Of a stretch of 64,000 bases of DNA, positions 23,640-33,964 are shown in pieces; position 1 is the stretch's first letter; every line of letters begins with the position of its first letter. A model generated the notes under the pieces. That model was not told where the DNA came from and made no database searches. It saw only the letters and a program-made list of their open reading frames with translations. The stretch is from assembly GCA_949358305.1 (NCBI GenBank), contig OX442314.1:44462581-44526580 (forward strand). The letters are read 5' to 3'. Source of the stretch: Strigamia acuminata (lineage: Eukaryota > Arthropoda > Chilopoda > Geophilomorpha > Linotaeniidae). Position numbers and translations under genes: made by a program.

Positions 23640-23945
23640 AAGTCGAGGATGGGCAGCAAGGCTGGCAGGTTTTTTCACACCCTCGAGTCTTTCTAATTAT
23701 TCGTCGTTGCATGATATGCAGACGATTTCGTGCTGTCCCTGGGCAAGCTATTATGGCTCCGTTTCCAACCGAGAGAGTTTCGGAATCCACACCATTTGCT
23801 ATAACCGGAGTGGACTTTGCAGGGCCGATTTGGGTGCATCCTGCAACAGTTCCGAGCCTAGAAAATCCAATTAGCATCTGGTGGGACGTTGAAGCGAGCC
23901 ATCCAGCATCTGTGTCGACTCGAGGTGGACTAACGCCACTGTCGG
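23640..23945 (+). pseudogene. BEL/Pao integrase fragment
   Basis: One frame reads CMICRRFR ... PFPTERV ... FAITGVDFAGPIWV, which is the end of the integrase zinc module and the first catalytic Asp region of BEL/Pao integrases. The two other catalytic positions are absent and the frame ends soon after. It has no counterpart in block C, where an exon-like segment lies at the equivalent place. Confidence 0.75.
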
Positions 23946-24359
23946 CGGTGAGAGGATGTTTAGAGTAGTAAATAAGCCTATTTAGTGTTAAAGCAAAACC
24001 ACTGTTGTCATGGCAATTTATGCTTTTATGAGAATTCTTATCAATTTACTGTTATTTTTATCTTGCTTGTTGTTTCTCTATTTCCATGTAATTATTACTC
24101 TTTTTGGCTCTGTTAATTCGTGATTTCGTTGTTGGTTATTTATTTTCTATGTTATTTCTGATTCCTATGTTAATGCTAATAATGCTTTGCCATATCATTA
24201 AGTGCTATTATTATTCTAAGTTTTCTTTGTCGACGAATTATGCATTATTAAATCAGTGCAGACATGGATTTCTCTGGGAGCAGTTTTGTTTTCTTTGTCT
24301 CTTTCCCGTGGCCCTGGACCACTCCCTCCGAGGTTGCCATCGGTTAACTACGTGTGGTG

Positions 24360-24680
24360 GCGGGTCAGACTGGGGTACGCGTTGGTGCAACCAAGCTCGT
24401 CGCCCACCTCTTCTGCCACTACTCTTGGCCAGGACAAGACATTGACCATACGCCACAAATGTGTTTCTGCACAGATGTCGCCGTCCGTCAAACATCCTTG
24501 CCGAGTGCTGTTGGAACAAATTATTAAAAAGTTCAACGAATTAACTTTGAGCCTCAATACGTTTGTGTTCCGAACAACTCGAGAAGCGGTAACTGATTTG
24601 ACCAAACGACGAGTGCTGAGTGAAATGGCCAGCATTTTTAACCCGGACACAATGTTAGGAGAGCCAGCGAGCACGTGGTG
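24360..24680 (+). pseudogene. LTR-retrotransposon pol fragment (RT/RNase H junction)
   Basis: A frame ending at 24680 contains TKRRVLSEMASIF, which resembles the conserved junction after reverse transcriptase in BEL/Pao and Gypsy pol proteins. The rest is too diverged to place. The copy at 61380-61700 is shifted in frame just before this motif. Confidence 0.5.
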
Positions 24681-24709
24681 AAACCCACCCCACAGCTTGA
24701 ATTGCCCCC

Positions 24710-24935
24710 ATCCTCAAGTTCTACGAGTTGAGCAAGCCAGCTGTCATTGTCACGGATGCATCCCCTGTAGGCAGTTCTTCCCCAGCCAGATCAGGATGGC
24801 CGCGAGTGGCCGGTCGCGTTCACATCCAGATCGCTTTCCTCAGCTGAGCGTAATTACGCTCAGATTGATACGGAAGCCTTGTCCATTGTCTTTGCAGTGA
24901 AGAAATATAATTTTGTGCATCAAGTTTTTTAGATG
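24710..24935 (+). pseudogene. Gypsy RNase H fragment
   Basis: In one frame FYELSKPAVIVTDASPVG matches the first catalytic region of Gypsy RNase H, and about 130 bases later QIDTEALSIVFAVKKY matches its EALA/AVKK region. The middle is deleted and contains stops. Repeated at 61735-61960 with almost no change. Confidence 0.75.
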
Positions 24936-25359
24936 GATAAAATTCTAAATTCCATCAACACAATCTTAGTCAAATTGGAGACTGAATGGCTTCGACGCCG
25001 AAGTTTAATGCCTGACAACCTATGGGAACCGACAGACCCATCATTTATCGTGTGGGAGAATTTTTATACGGAAATCAACGCGATATAGCAGAAAACCTAC
25101 AGATTATGCAATTACGGGATTTCCAACGCCACATTTCTTTTTTTTGCAATTCGTTTTTGGAAGGAACGGTTCACATTGAGTAGTAAGTCATCAAAATTAT
25201 GTTATTTTAATTGTTATTTCCATTATTTTTTTTTAATTTCAGATGTGCACAAGTGAGGGGGATGTGGAATGACAATTAGAACTAGATTAGAACTAGATTT
25301 CAACATTAACAGCGTAGAAATTGTGACATTGTCCCGGTTATGGGAACTTAATCTCTTTG

Positions 25360-25985
25360 GTAAGTTTTATTTATTCCATCTATTTACTTATTTATTTATT
25401 TATTTAATTTTTGTTTTTAGTCCAATCTTGGTGAGTTGCAGGGAGCCTGACGGTCATCGTCACAACCATCATATTTTACATTACGTTTATACATCTAGCT
25501 TAATTAAAAGAGCGCATTCTCTTTGCCCACTGTTTATCCCCTTTCATCTCTGCCCTTGGGTCATGAAATTTCTCATGCACTCAAGTACCTGTCAGCGTAA
25601 AATGTTTCCTACGTCTTTGTAAAACCCTTAGAGGCCTTGTTTTAGCGCTCACTGCTGTGATCTCTGCATATACTTATATATTTTCGTGTAGGGAATAATT
25701 AAACCTATTCATTACTGGTACTTTAATAAATCACATCATAGTATATTTATGAATACTTATGTTTGGCTCATTTATTCACATATTTAATCTTATATCTGTC
25801 TATCAATTTCAACTGTCGTTATTAAGAAGTCAGATTGTTATTTACGCATATTTATTCAATTGTTATACCCTTTTTTCATCTCTTTATGGCTAAGGCTGTG
25901 CACTGTCACCCCTCTAGTGACATACCTGGACCGGAGTGACCATCCTGTCACTTCGAAACCCCCGTATTTGCGATTTTGTTGTTTA
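25360..25985 (+). repeat. Non-coding repeat N, copy A
   Basis: TATTCCATCTATTTACTTATTTAT through CTGGACCGGAGTGACCATCC recurs in order at 30525-31125 and 62385-62980. Non-coding. The end includes a local near-repeat of GTGAC and GTCAC words. Confidence 0.7.
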
Positions 25986-25988
25986 ATT

Positions 25989-26522
25989 ATTAGAGGGAGA
26001 CCTTTATGTTGAGAGGATTTCAGCTGATCTTGGCGATACTTACGAAGAAATTCATAAATTTACTTTATGCTTGCGGCACTTGCGATTGGTGATACAAACT
26101 GAAAAATTTTTTTGTCTACGCCGGGTTGAGTAGGTTAAAATTGTTTTCATTTCATCGTAAATTAGCACACACACCCACAAACATTCACGTCGAGTTAAAT
26201 AAAAGCTCTGCTCACTAAACGATGCCAACATACTCAAACGGCACCAGTCACTCGTTACCATATCCATGGTAACCAGTCTGTGTTTGCACATGGTGGCGCG
26301 CATCACTTGATTTTTACGACATGTTCAATTCACGTGTTTCGCCTCCACTTTCTTTTTTAATTTTTAGTAACCATAAAATATCCTTACCCGCCGTTCGGAA
26401 TGAAGAGCAGAAAGGAGTGCACGAAGGTAATAGTTTTACCAGGAGGAAGAATCAACAAGTTTTGATGAGATTTTGCTATTCATAGAGGGAGACCTTTATG
26501 TTGAGAGCATTTCAGCTGAAAT
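25989..26522. repeat. 460-bp segment between 37-bp direct repeats
   Basis: TAGAGGGAGACCTTTATG and the next 19 bases occur at 25989-26025 and again at 26485-26521 with one change (GAGAGGATTT against GAGAGCATTT). The pair is preserved in block C near 63013 and 63509. It could be the trace of an insertion with a long target repeat, or solo terminal repeats of a small element. Confidence 0.5.
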
Positions 26523-26804
26523 CGTTTTCTGGAATGATTGCGTACATTGAATAACTTTTAACCAATGGCGTGATGCAAGGTCCGACACTCGCCGGAAGCA
26601 GATTTATGATTAATACAGAGACCAATTAATAAGGCCGGCACCGGCAGCAGCAGAGATTGCGCTTTCACGTGAGGAGATGACCGCTGAAGACACACAAGTG
26701 GTTCAAGCGCATCAGGCTCGTCGAGATCACGCCACATTGGCGGCCGAGAATGGGAATAATCACATACCAGGCAGTCAGGTGGCAGCTGCATCACCTGGGG
26801 ATGC

Positions 26805-27054
26805 TTGGCCCCAGAAATTATAAATATTGTTGTAAAATACACAAATCAACAAGGGGAACGAATTATTCAAAAGCTAAACCAAGCTGATCAAACGTCTAAA
26901 CGGAATTGGCAAGCGGTTGATGCCACTGAAATAAATGCAACAATTGGCATTTTACTTTTGGCTGGACCTTTTAAGGAGACCAAACAAGCTCTACGTTTCC
27001 TTTGGAATACAAAACCGCAAATGCAATTTACTACCTTTTCAAGAATAAAGAAGC
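26805..27054 (+). pseudogene. piggyBac transposase N-terminal fragment
   Basis: One frame reads PEIINIVVKYTNQQ, then INATIGILLLAG and FLWNTKP ... FSRI, with the order and spacing seen in the early part of piggyBac (DDE_Tnp_1_7) transposases. The catalytic aspartates lie further on and are missing. The fragment is joined abruptly to a P-element piece. Confidence 0.65.
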
Positions 27055-27480
27055 TGCAGCATTCTTCAAAACCATTAACGATGGATTTGATGTTTTGAAT
27101 TCACGGATACCAGTTGAAAAGAAACTCCTGAAAAGTGCGTTTGGAATGGTATTCGACATACAAAATAAAGTTTTCGAAGACACGAGGAGAGCAATTCATT
27201 TCATGGAGGTGTTACGATCAAATGGCCGCCTTCTACCATTTCAAGAGGGAATAAATAAAGAGCATTGAGTCACTTCGCGAGCTTTTTCGAGATTATAAAG
27301 CCCTCGGTCGGAACATCACGACCAACAATTTTTTACGGGTTTGCCATTACCTGAGGATTTATACCCGCGACGTTTGACTCTGCTAGGCACCATTATAAAA
27401 AATTGAAAACATTTACCTAAGCTGAATTCAAGTTTGAAAGTAGGGACAACTCTATTGTAAAATGCCCTGAGAAACAATTC
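27045..27480 (+). pseudogene. P-element/THAP9-type transposase fragment
   Basis: A frame at 27045-27268 contains FFKTINDGFDVLNSR, then LKSAFGMVF and GRLLPFQEGI, matching the late GTP-binding/C-terminal part of P-superfamily transposases (NDLFDxLNSR ... PFQ/KGF). The frame shifts near 27262 and the rest is scattered with stops. No N-terminal THAP domain is present. Confidence 0.65.
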
Positions 27481-27669
27481 ATGAAAAATGTGGATTCTAC
27501 TTCAGATAAATATTTTTGCCATCCAAGTTGCAACAAAAATGTTCCAAACTGTTCAAGTTGACCAAAGAATCCACTAGGAAATTTCAATCAAGAAGACTAA
27601 AATTGTACAAGGATGTAAGCATCGACCGGTTCCACACGCAAAGAAATCACGAAAGAATGTTGGGCTCAC

Positions 27670-27902
27670 AATTAAACAAAAAATGCAAATGCCACATTCA
27701 TTAAGGAATGAGGGCTAGCAATGCATTTAAAAATGTAAATGCCACCAATCATGAAAGAATGTGGGCTTACAATACAATAAGCAAATGTGACAGAAATTAT
27801 CAAATGACCAGAGCTCTCTTCTGGTTCTACAGAGATGTGTTAAGTCATCAGTTTATCCAGGGGTGACCGCGTGGAGGTAGAGAGTTGGATTTTACACCCC
27901 CT
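27670..27902 (+). repeat. Minisatellite plus hairpin element H, copy 2
   Basis: Three imperfect minisatellite units precede the 97-bp hairpin element (27806-27902), which reads ACCAGAGCTCTCTTCTGGT and later GGGGTGACCGCG ... TTTACACCCCC. A partial third trace, GAGTTGGATTTTACACCCCCTT, lies at 28425-28446. Confidence 0.5.
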
Positions 27903-29000
27903 AAATAAAAAATAATTCATCCATGAATAAACATGGCGTAGCAAAATACAAGCAATACTACAGAATTATAAAAAAAACTAAAAATAAGCACGAGGAATCA
28001 AACAAATCAATCGATAAACAAAAAAAAAATCACCTTTGGCCGTGAAAATTGTCAATTTTAGCCTCAAAATAACATCTGAATTATATTGACGTATTTGCGG
28101 CTAGGTGTGTCCAAAATGTACCAAAAACAAAATTGATAGTTGGTGGAGTTTATCGATACCGGTACCTGAATGGTTTTTCGTATTGCGCGGATGAAATTAA
28201 CGAAATTCTATCAAAAGGAACCTCCAACAATAATTCTAACTACACACAGAAGAACAGACTGCCACTAACGAAGAAACAAGATAACTGTGAATAATGAGAA
28301 TTAAACTTAAAAATGTATCTGATAAAACATCGTTCCGACCACGGAACCACAACGACCTTCCATTGTCAGGAGACACGTCGACAAGCCTTGGAAATCACTA
28401 CGGGGTTCACAGGATGAAGCACACCGAGTTGGATTTTACACCCCCTTAAGAAAAAAATAAAAAATAATAAACGTGGAACGTTAATAATTAATTAAAGGCT
28501 ACAGGAGATGTGTATTTCCATACACAATACATTTACGTTTGTAGTATTCCACCTCGACGAACAAAACGCGTCCTTCACGAATGCGGGATCAACTTGGCTA
28601 CGGGGTTTACACATGCACATCATGGCTACCATTCTCGACAGAACGAATCTTAAAGCTTTAACATAGTTTTTATTTACGGTAGCCTAGAAGGATAATTCCT
28701 GTTGTACAGTTTCTGTCACATTTGCAGATAAGAACAAAATAGTTAGAAATACTAAAACTTGGTATTCTGCATGAAATTAACAGCAAAAAACCAAATTTTA
28801 CGTATCAAACTTGCACATTTTTGAAAAATTAATATTTTGATAAATTTACGGATAATTAGGGAACTCTGTTTTTGTGTACATTGTAATGTTGTTAAAAGTC
28901 AACCAAAGTAACCAAAAATACACGTTCACAGGTGGCGCAGTTGTGCCTGGCGTACTGGAGACGTTTATCACCGTTTTAACGACGTTTCATTACAGTCAGG

Positions 29001-29008
29001 TATATAAG
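29001..29008 (+). promoter_or_regulatory. TATA box of H2B copy A
   Basis: TATATAAG lies 71 bp before the ATG, with GTTTCATTACAGTCAGG just upstream. The same block precedes the fusion gene at 32938. The spacing suits a start site near 29030. Confidence 0.7.
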
Positions 29009-29078
29009 AGACACAATGCCCATCTTAGTTTCATTACCGAGAACACCTTTCTTGTTACTATACAATCTCTTATCGATC

Positions 29079-29456
29079 ATGTCTTCTCCGCAAAATGTCA
29101 GCGAAGCATTGGGAAAAGTTGAAGCGCCGTTGCAAAAGATGAGGCGAGTTAGTCTGAAGAAGAAATCGGGAAAGCGAAAGAAGGAAAATTTCGGATCGTA
29201 CATCTACAAAGTGTTGAAACAAGCTCATCCGGACATTGGGATGTCTTCGAAGTCCATGGGAATCATGAATAGCTTTGTGTGCGATATTTTCGAGCGGATC
29301 GCGGTCGAATCGTCCCGTTTGACGCAACTTAGCAAGCGCTCAACCATTACCAGTCGGGAGATTCAAACCGCTGTTTGTTTGGTTTTGCCGGGCGACTTGG
29401 CAAAGCACGCCGTCAGCGAAGGTACGAAAGCGGTGACCAAGTACGGCAAAAAGTAG
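29079..29456 (+). CDS. Histone H2B variant
   Basis: A single-exon gene for a 125-residue H2B. The frame is open further upstream, but the H2B tail begins at the ATG at 29079 ([13 protein letters not shown]). A lysine-rich tail (KKKSGKRKK) leads into the histone fold: [18 protein letters not shown], then [26 protein letters not shown] and [16 protein letters not shown]. The lysine that is ubiquitinated in other H2Bs (AVTKY) is kept. Unusual residues are Cys in IQTAVCL, where Arg is normal, and TQLSKRS instead of AHYNKRS. It packages DNA in the nucleosome. A TATA box and AATAAA flank it, and I see no canonical histone 3' stem-loop, so it looks like a polyadenylated, replication-independent or lineage-specific form. 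Confidence 0.93.
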   Translation: MSSPQNVSEALGKVEAPLQKMRRVSLKKKSGKRKKENFGSYIYKVLKQAHPDIGMSSKSMGIMNSFVCDIFERIAVESSRLTQLSKRSTITSREIQTAVCLVLPGDLAKHAVSEGTKAVTKYGKK

Positions 29457-29565
29457 TAAATTTATCCGATCAATCTTGACAGATTTAATGCAAACACAAT
29501 TCAATTGCGTTGTTTATTGTTTTGTTTGGTTGTGTTTTGTTTCGCTTTTTTAAATTTTTATTTTC

Positions 29566-29571
29566 AATAAA
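29566..29571 (+). promoter_or_regulatory. Polyadenylation signal of H2B copy A
   Basis: AATAAA about 110 bp after the stop codon. No histone-type stem-loop was seen between the stop and this site. Confidence 0.6.
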
Positions 29572-30239
29572 CATGTATAACATTTAATTATTGCCATAAA
29601 ACTGTTTCACTTGAATTGTATACCAATGTAAGTCCCGTTAGACAATTTCTTCCGTTTGCTGTTAATGTTTTGAAAGAATAATTCATTCCACGTCGCAACA
29701 GGATCAAAGAGTTCTAAAAAGATATTTGATAATTAATAGAAAATCAGAAGAAAGCGCTTTAAATATAAACAATGAAATAAATTAAAATAATTATGTTTTA
29801 CAATTTTCACTCACAAGTCAGGCCTGAGTTCAAATTGATCAAGAACGCTAAACTAAATGTCTAAATTGAAAAAGAGAAAACTAAAATATATTAATAAAAT
29901 CACCAAACTGATTGAATTTAATATCTAAAGCACTGGTGTTCTAACAGACCATTTACGGTATTATAACCCTTAAGTGTTGGGTCAGGCAAGTCTAAGTTCC
30001 AACGGCTTGTTTGCTTCAAAGTTTTAGGGAACTTATTAAATAAATAACTCCATTCGAGACATCAATTTAAAAAGATTCCATTTCATTGCTTACAAAACTT
30101 ACAAATAAAAGAATAAAGATTATAATTCTGTACTCATTTCATCTCTGCTGGCATTATAATTTATAATCCTGCAACTACAAAAATAGTTAAATTTCTAAAC
30201 CGAAGCCAACACAAGAAATGTATATGTGACTGGTACGGT
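29572..30239. other. Intergenic between blocks A and B
   Basis: AT-rich, with no open frame of note and no repeat match noticed. Confidence 0.4.
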
Positions 30240-30247
30240 CCTCGCCA

Positions 30248-30345
30248 AGCTAACCTGTCACAAGACTGTCTGCAACATTAGCCACAACTTTCTCAAACGG
30301 CATTGTTCTTTCTTTTTCAACATTAAAATACGATCTCACTGTGAC
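30248..30345 (-). pseudogene. Cdt1 fragment, copy B
   Basis: About 98 bp that on the minus strand reads VEKERTMPFEKVVANVADSL, corresponding to the start of the Cdt1 C-terminal winged-helix domain in copies A and C. It marks the left end of block B. Confidence 0.75.
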
Positions 30346-30524
30346 GGGGCCATCTCTCTCACGGCAATCTGGGGAGTGATCGCCGTGAGTGGGACCGGAC
30401 TTTCACATAATAATGGAGACAAGGACTCTGGATTGTTGGTTTTGGCCTTTAATCCTATGTCTAGGGGTCGGAGTACTCATCACTCGTGCTGGTGCCAAAA
30501 AGCACATCACACCTTCAACCGTCC

Positions 30525-31130
30525 CGTTATTTATTCCATCTATTTACTTATTTATGTATTTAATTTTTTTTAGTCTGATCTTGATGAGTTGCAGAGAGCC
30601 CGACGGTCATCGTCAAGGGTCATCGTCACAACCATCATATTTTACATTACGTTTATACATCTAGCGTAATTAAAAGAGCACGTTCTCTTTGCCCACTGTT
30701 TACCCCCTTTTATCTCTGCCCTTGGGTCATGAAATTCCTCATGCACCCAAATACCTGTCAGCATAAAATGTTTCCTATGTCTTTGTAAAACCCTGAGAGG
30801 CCTTGTTTTAGCGGTCACTGTTGTGATCTCTGCATATAATTATATATTTTGGTGTTGGGAATAATTAAACCTATTCATTACTGATACATTAATAAATCAC
30901 ATCATAGTACATTCATGAATACTTATGTTTGGCTCATTTATTCACATATTTAATCTTATATCTGTCTATCAATTTCAACTGTCGTTATTACGAAGTCAGA
31001 TTGTTATTTACACATATTTATTCAATTGCTATACACTTTTTTATCTCTTTATGGCTAAGACCGTTCACTGTCACCCCTCCAGTGACATACCTGGACCGGA
31101 GTGACCATCCTGTCACTATGAAACCCCCCC
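30525..31130 (+). repeat. Non-coding repeat N, copy B
   Basis: Matches 25363-25970 and 62387-62980 in order, with more differences than those two show between themselves, including a local duplication GGTCATCGTCAAGGGTCATCG near 30605. Confidence 0.7.
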
Positions 31131-31258
31131 TTTTCTTGCACTCTTCTTCCAAGAGGCCTTGCAGAGAAGCTTCAAACTACCCCATAACATTAATCTGTTC
31201 CCCTTTAATTACCTCATTACTTATTCACGTCAAAAAATGATGAAGCAGGCGCCATTAA

Positions 31259-31660
31259 ATGACTCGAACGCTGCGGATTGATGGTGCGTCTATCTGCGAG
31301 TGCCGCTGGGACGCACAGAGTTTTGTAGCTAATTCAAAAGTTTTGAATGGGATTAATGTTTCTCATTTGATACTAGGAGATTCAGCTTTCCCATTACAGG
31401 TTAATTTAATGAAACCATACACAGAAAGTAGCTGTTTAACTGAAAAACTGAAGTATATCAATTATCGCTAGGCTAGAACACGTAGAGTAATTGAAATTGC
31501 CTTCGGTAGACTGAAGGCCAGGAAAATTAAAATCAGTGAAAGGGACAATAAATGCATTAAAATACCAGCAAATACTAGAAGGTTTACTACCATCAGTGAA
31601 AAAGTTAAAAGCACATCGCAAATTGATCTTTCAGCAAGATGAATCCATTATTACATTTCA
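31259..31660 (+). pseudogene. PIF/Harbinger transposase fragment
   Basis: A frame from 31259 reads DAQSFVANSKVLN, then LILGDSAFPLQ and LMKPYT; after one in-frame TAG it continues ARTRRVIEIAFGRLKAR. These are the second catalytic Asp region (GDSxFP) and the RRVIExxFGRLK helix of Harbinger (DDE_Tnp_4) transposases. The first catalytic Asp region is absent, so it is a remnant. Confidence 0.8.
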
Positions 31661-31769
31661 TTTTTTCAAGTTTGTCAGTATCATCAGAAAGAAATAATTA
31701 CAAATGTTTTATTTTTATTTTAGAAATCGTCTTGTACGAAATGAAAAATTTACTTCAACATCTCAAAAC

Positions 31770-33015
31770 AGAAAAAGTAGGGACAACTCTATTGTAAAAT
31801 GCCCTTAGAGACAATTCATGAAAAATGTGGATTCTACTTAAGATAAATATTTTTACCACCCAAGTTGCAACAAAAATATTCCAAACTGTTCCATTCGACC
31901 AAAGAATCCACTAGAAAATTTCAATCAAGAAGACTAAAATTCACCCATGAATAAACATGGCGTAGCAAAAGACAAGCAAATACAACATAATTATAAAAAA
32001 AATAAAATAAAATAAGCACGATAAACAAAAAAAAAATCACCTTTGGCCGTGAAAATTGTCAATTTTAGCCCAAAAATAACATCTGAATTATATTGACGTA
32101 TTTGCGGCTAGGTGTGTCCAAAATGTACCCAAAACAAAATTGATAGTTGCTGGAGTTTATCGATACCGGTACCTGAATGGTTTTTTGTAATTCTATCAAA
32201 AGGAACCTCTAACAATAATTCTAACTACACACAGAAGAACAGACTGCCACTAAAGAAGAAACAAGGTAACGCTGAATAATGAGAATTAAACTTAAAAATG
32301 TATCTGGGATAAAACATCGTTACCATCACGGAATCACGACGACCTTCCATTTGTCAGGAGACACGTCGACAAGCCTTGGAAATCACTACGGGGTTCACAA
32401 GAGGAAGACCACTGAGTTACGGGAAATGTGTTTTTCCATACACAATACATTAACGTTTGTAGTATTTCACCTCGACGAACAAAACGCGTCCTTCTCGAAT
32501 GCGGAATCAACGTAGCTACGCTACGGGGTTTACACATGCACATCATGGCTACCCTTCTCGACAGAACGAATCTTAAAGCTTTAACATAGTTATTTACGGT
32601 AGCCTAGAAGGTTAGTTTCTGTTGTACATTTGCAGATAAGAACAAAATAGTTAGAAATACTAAAACTTGGTATTCTGCGTGAAATTAACAGCAAAAAAAC
32701 CAAATTTTACGTATCAAACTTGCCCATTTTTGTAAAAATTAATATTTTGATAAATTTAAGGATAATTAGGAAACTCTGTTTTTGTGCACATTGTAATGTT
32801 GCTAAAAGTCAACCACCCAACACGCACATCCCAGATAGGCCAAAGTAACAAAAAATACACGTTCACAGGTGGCGCAGTTGTGCCTGGCGTACGGGAAACG
32901 TTAATCACCGTTTTTACGACGTTTCATTACAGTCAGGTATATAAGAGACACATTGCCCATCTTAGTTTCATTACCGATAACACCTTTCTTGTTACTACAC
33001 AATCTCTTATCAATC
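31770..33015 (+). repeat. H2B 5' flank, copy B
   Basis: Matches 27440-29078 with deletions: minisatellite and hairpin H are missing, repeat B is present at 32517-32600, and the promoter is conserved. Confidence 0.75.
32938..32945 (+). promoter_or_regulatory. TATA box of the H2B-tail fusion gene
   Basis: TATATAAG, 71 bp before the ATG, in the same sequence context as the H2B gene's promoter at 29001. Confidence 0.65.
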
Positions 33016-33600
33016 ATGTCTTCTCCGCAAAATGTCAGCGAAGCATTGGGAAAAGTTGAAGCGCCGCCGCAGAAGACGACACATGTTAGTCTGAAGAAAA
33101 AATCCAGAAAGCGAAAGAAGGGAAATCTCCAAGCCCAGTCGACGGCGCCGCCTTCGTCTCCGCCAACGGTCGCCGCGAGACCACAGTCTCCGCCTCCGCC
33201 AACGGTCGCCGCGAGACCCCAGTCTCAACGCCGTCTCAAGACGTTGAATACGATCAAAAATAAATATCCGGGCCTGGTCATGCATCCCGCCACGTCCGCA
33301 GCCATGCAGGCCCTCCCAGATTGTGGCCGGTCTTTTTTCCAGTGGTTGGAGACGACTATCGAGGAGGGACCCGTTCCCAACCGCCTGTTGCATCAGTGGC
33401 TCGTACGTGTCCACCGAAACCCTGTCAACGCAACCGAAGCCCGACGCATTCACTACGCCACCGATGGCGTCGTCCCAGCCCCGATGATCATCTGGGTGCA
33501 CGAGCGAACTCACGCCGCGGATGCGCCACACACCAGCCATGCTCAGTTTTTCCTAAGCGAACGGGAAGACTCTGCCGATGCCACGACCCGTCCTGAGTAG
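33016..33600 (+). CDS. H2B-tail / Gypsy-ORF3-domain fusion protein
   Basis: An uninterrupted 194-codon ORF. Residues 1 to about 38 are the H2B tail ([17 protein letters not shown] ... KKKSRKRKKGN), almost the same as the neighbouring H2B gene. The histone fold is replaced by a linker (about 43-75) with two copies of PPTVAARPQS, then a domain of about 110 residues. That domain aligns by eye with the C-terminus of the Gypsy third ORF at 57447-57787: both have YFPGL/YPGL, PD-x-G-x-S, HQxLxRxHRxP, EAxRIHxxxxG, WxHERT and FxLxExEDxxD. The domain function is unknown to me. The tail may send it to the nucleus (basic KRKK stretch). Promoter, ATG context and an AATAAA at 33648 are present. It could be a young chimeric gene or a chance open frame; conservation of about 115 codons without a stop favours a gene. 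Confidence 0.7.
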   Translation: MSSPQNVSEALGKVEAPPQKTTHVSLKKKSRKRKKGNLQAQSTAPPSSPPTVAARPQSPPPPTVAARPQSQRRLKTLNTIKNKYPGLVMHPATSAAMQALPDCGRSFFQWLETTIEEGPVPNRLLHQWLVRVHRNPVNATEARRIHYATDGVVPAPMIIWVHERTHAADAPHTSHAQFFLSEREDSADATTRPE

Positions 33601-33647
33601 GATCGTTCGACTTCACAATTAAGATACAATTTTCGCGAATACGGAAA

Positions 33648-33653
33648 AATAAA
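33648..33653 (+). promoter_or_regulatory. Polyadenylation signal of the fusion gene
   Basis: AATAAA 48 bp after the stop; further AATAAA words follow near 33668 and 33690. Confidence 0.55.
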
Positions 33654-33964
33654 GAGTTGTTTCTTTTAATAAAAATAAAAATGATTTTTTAATAAACAGT
33701 TTGTAAAGTTTTCATGAAAATAAAACGATTTCGTTTCATATTAAATAGTTCGGTTAAGTGAAATCACTTGCGAATGAATCTTTTCTGTCGTGGCGCTGTC
33801 GTTGGCGCTGGCGGTGGCAACACGTATCCATTAATTTCCAAAGTACAAATAGTCAGAACGACATTATTGCACGCTGGACACCAAGAATTGTTCATAATCG
33901 TCATCCAATTCAACATAATCCACCCTCACTCGTCTCGACACATTGTTGAAAAATGCCCAGTCTT

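Larger units (their letters stand above)
23945..26976 (+). repeat. Segmental duplication, copy A (pairs with 60957-64000)
   Basis: From GGATGTTTAGAGTAGTAAATAAGCC to GGCTGGACCTTTTAAGG this stretch is matched in the same order and orientation by 60957-64000, about 37.0 kb away. The first 750 bases show many differences; from about 24730 onward I see only occasional ones. It holds BEL and Gypsy remnants, non-coding sequence and the start of a piggyBac remnant. The match runs to the window edge, so its true length is unknown. Confidence 0.85.
27440..29078 (+). repeat. H2B 5' flank, copy A (pairs with 31770-33015)
   Basis: From GTAGGGACAACTCTATTGTAAAATGCCC to the H2B start this flank is shared in order with 31785-33015, with several deletions in copy B. 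It includes the minisatellite and hairpin H (27670-27902), repeat B (28598-28690) and the H2B promoter. The duplicated unit therefore includes the whole upstream region. Confidence 0.75.

Noticed and set aside
29457-29566. Histone 3' stem-loop
   Set aside because: No GGCTCTTTTCAGAGCC-like hairpin or purine-rich downstream element was seen; AATAAA is present instead.
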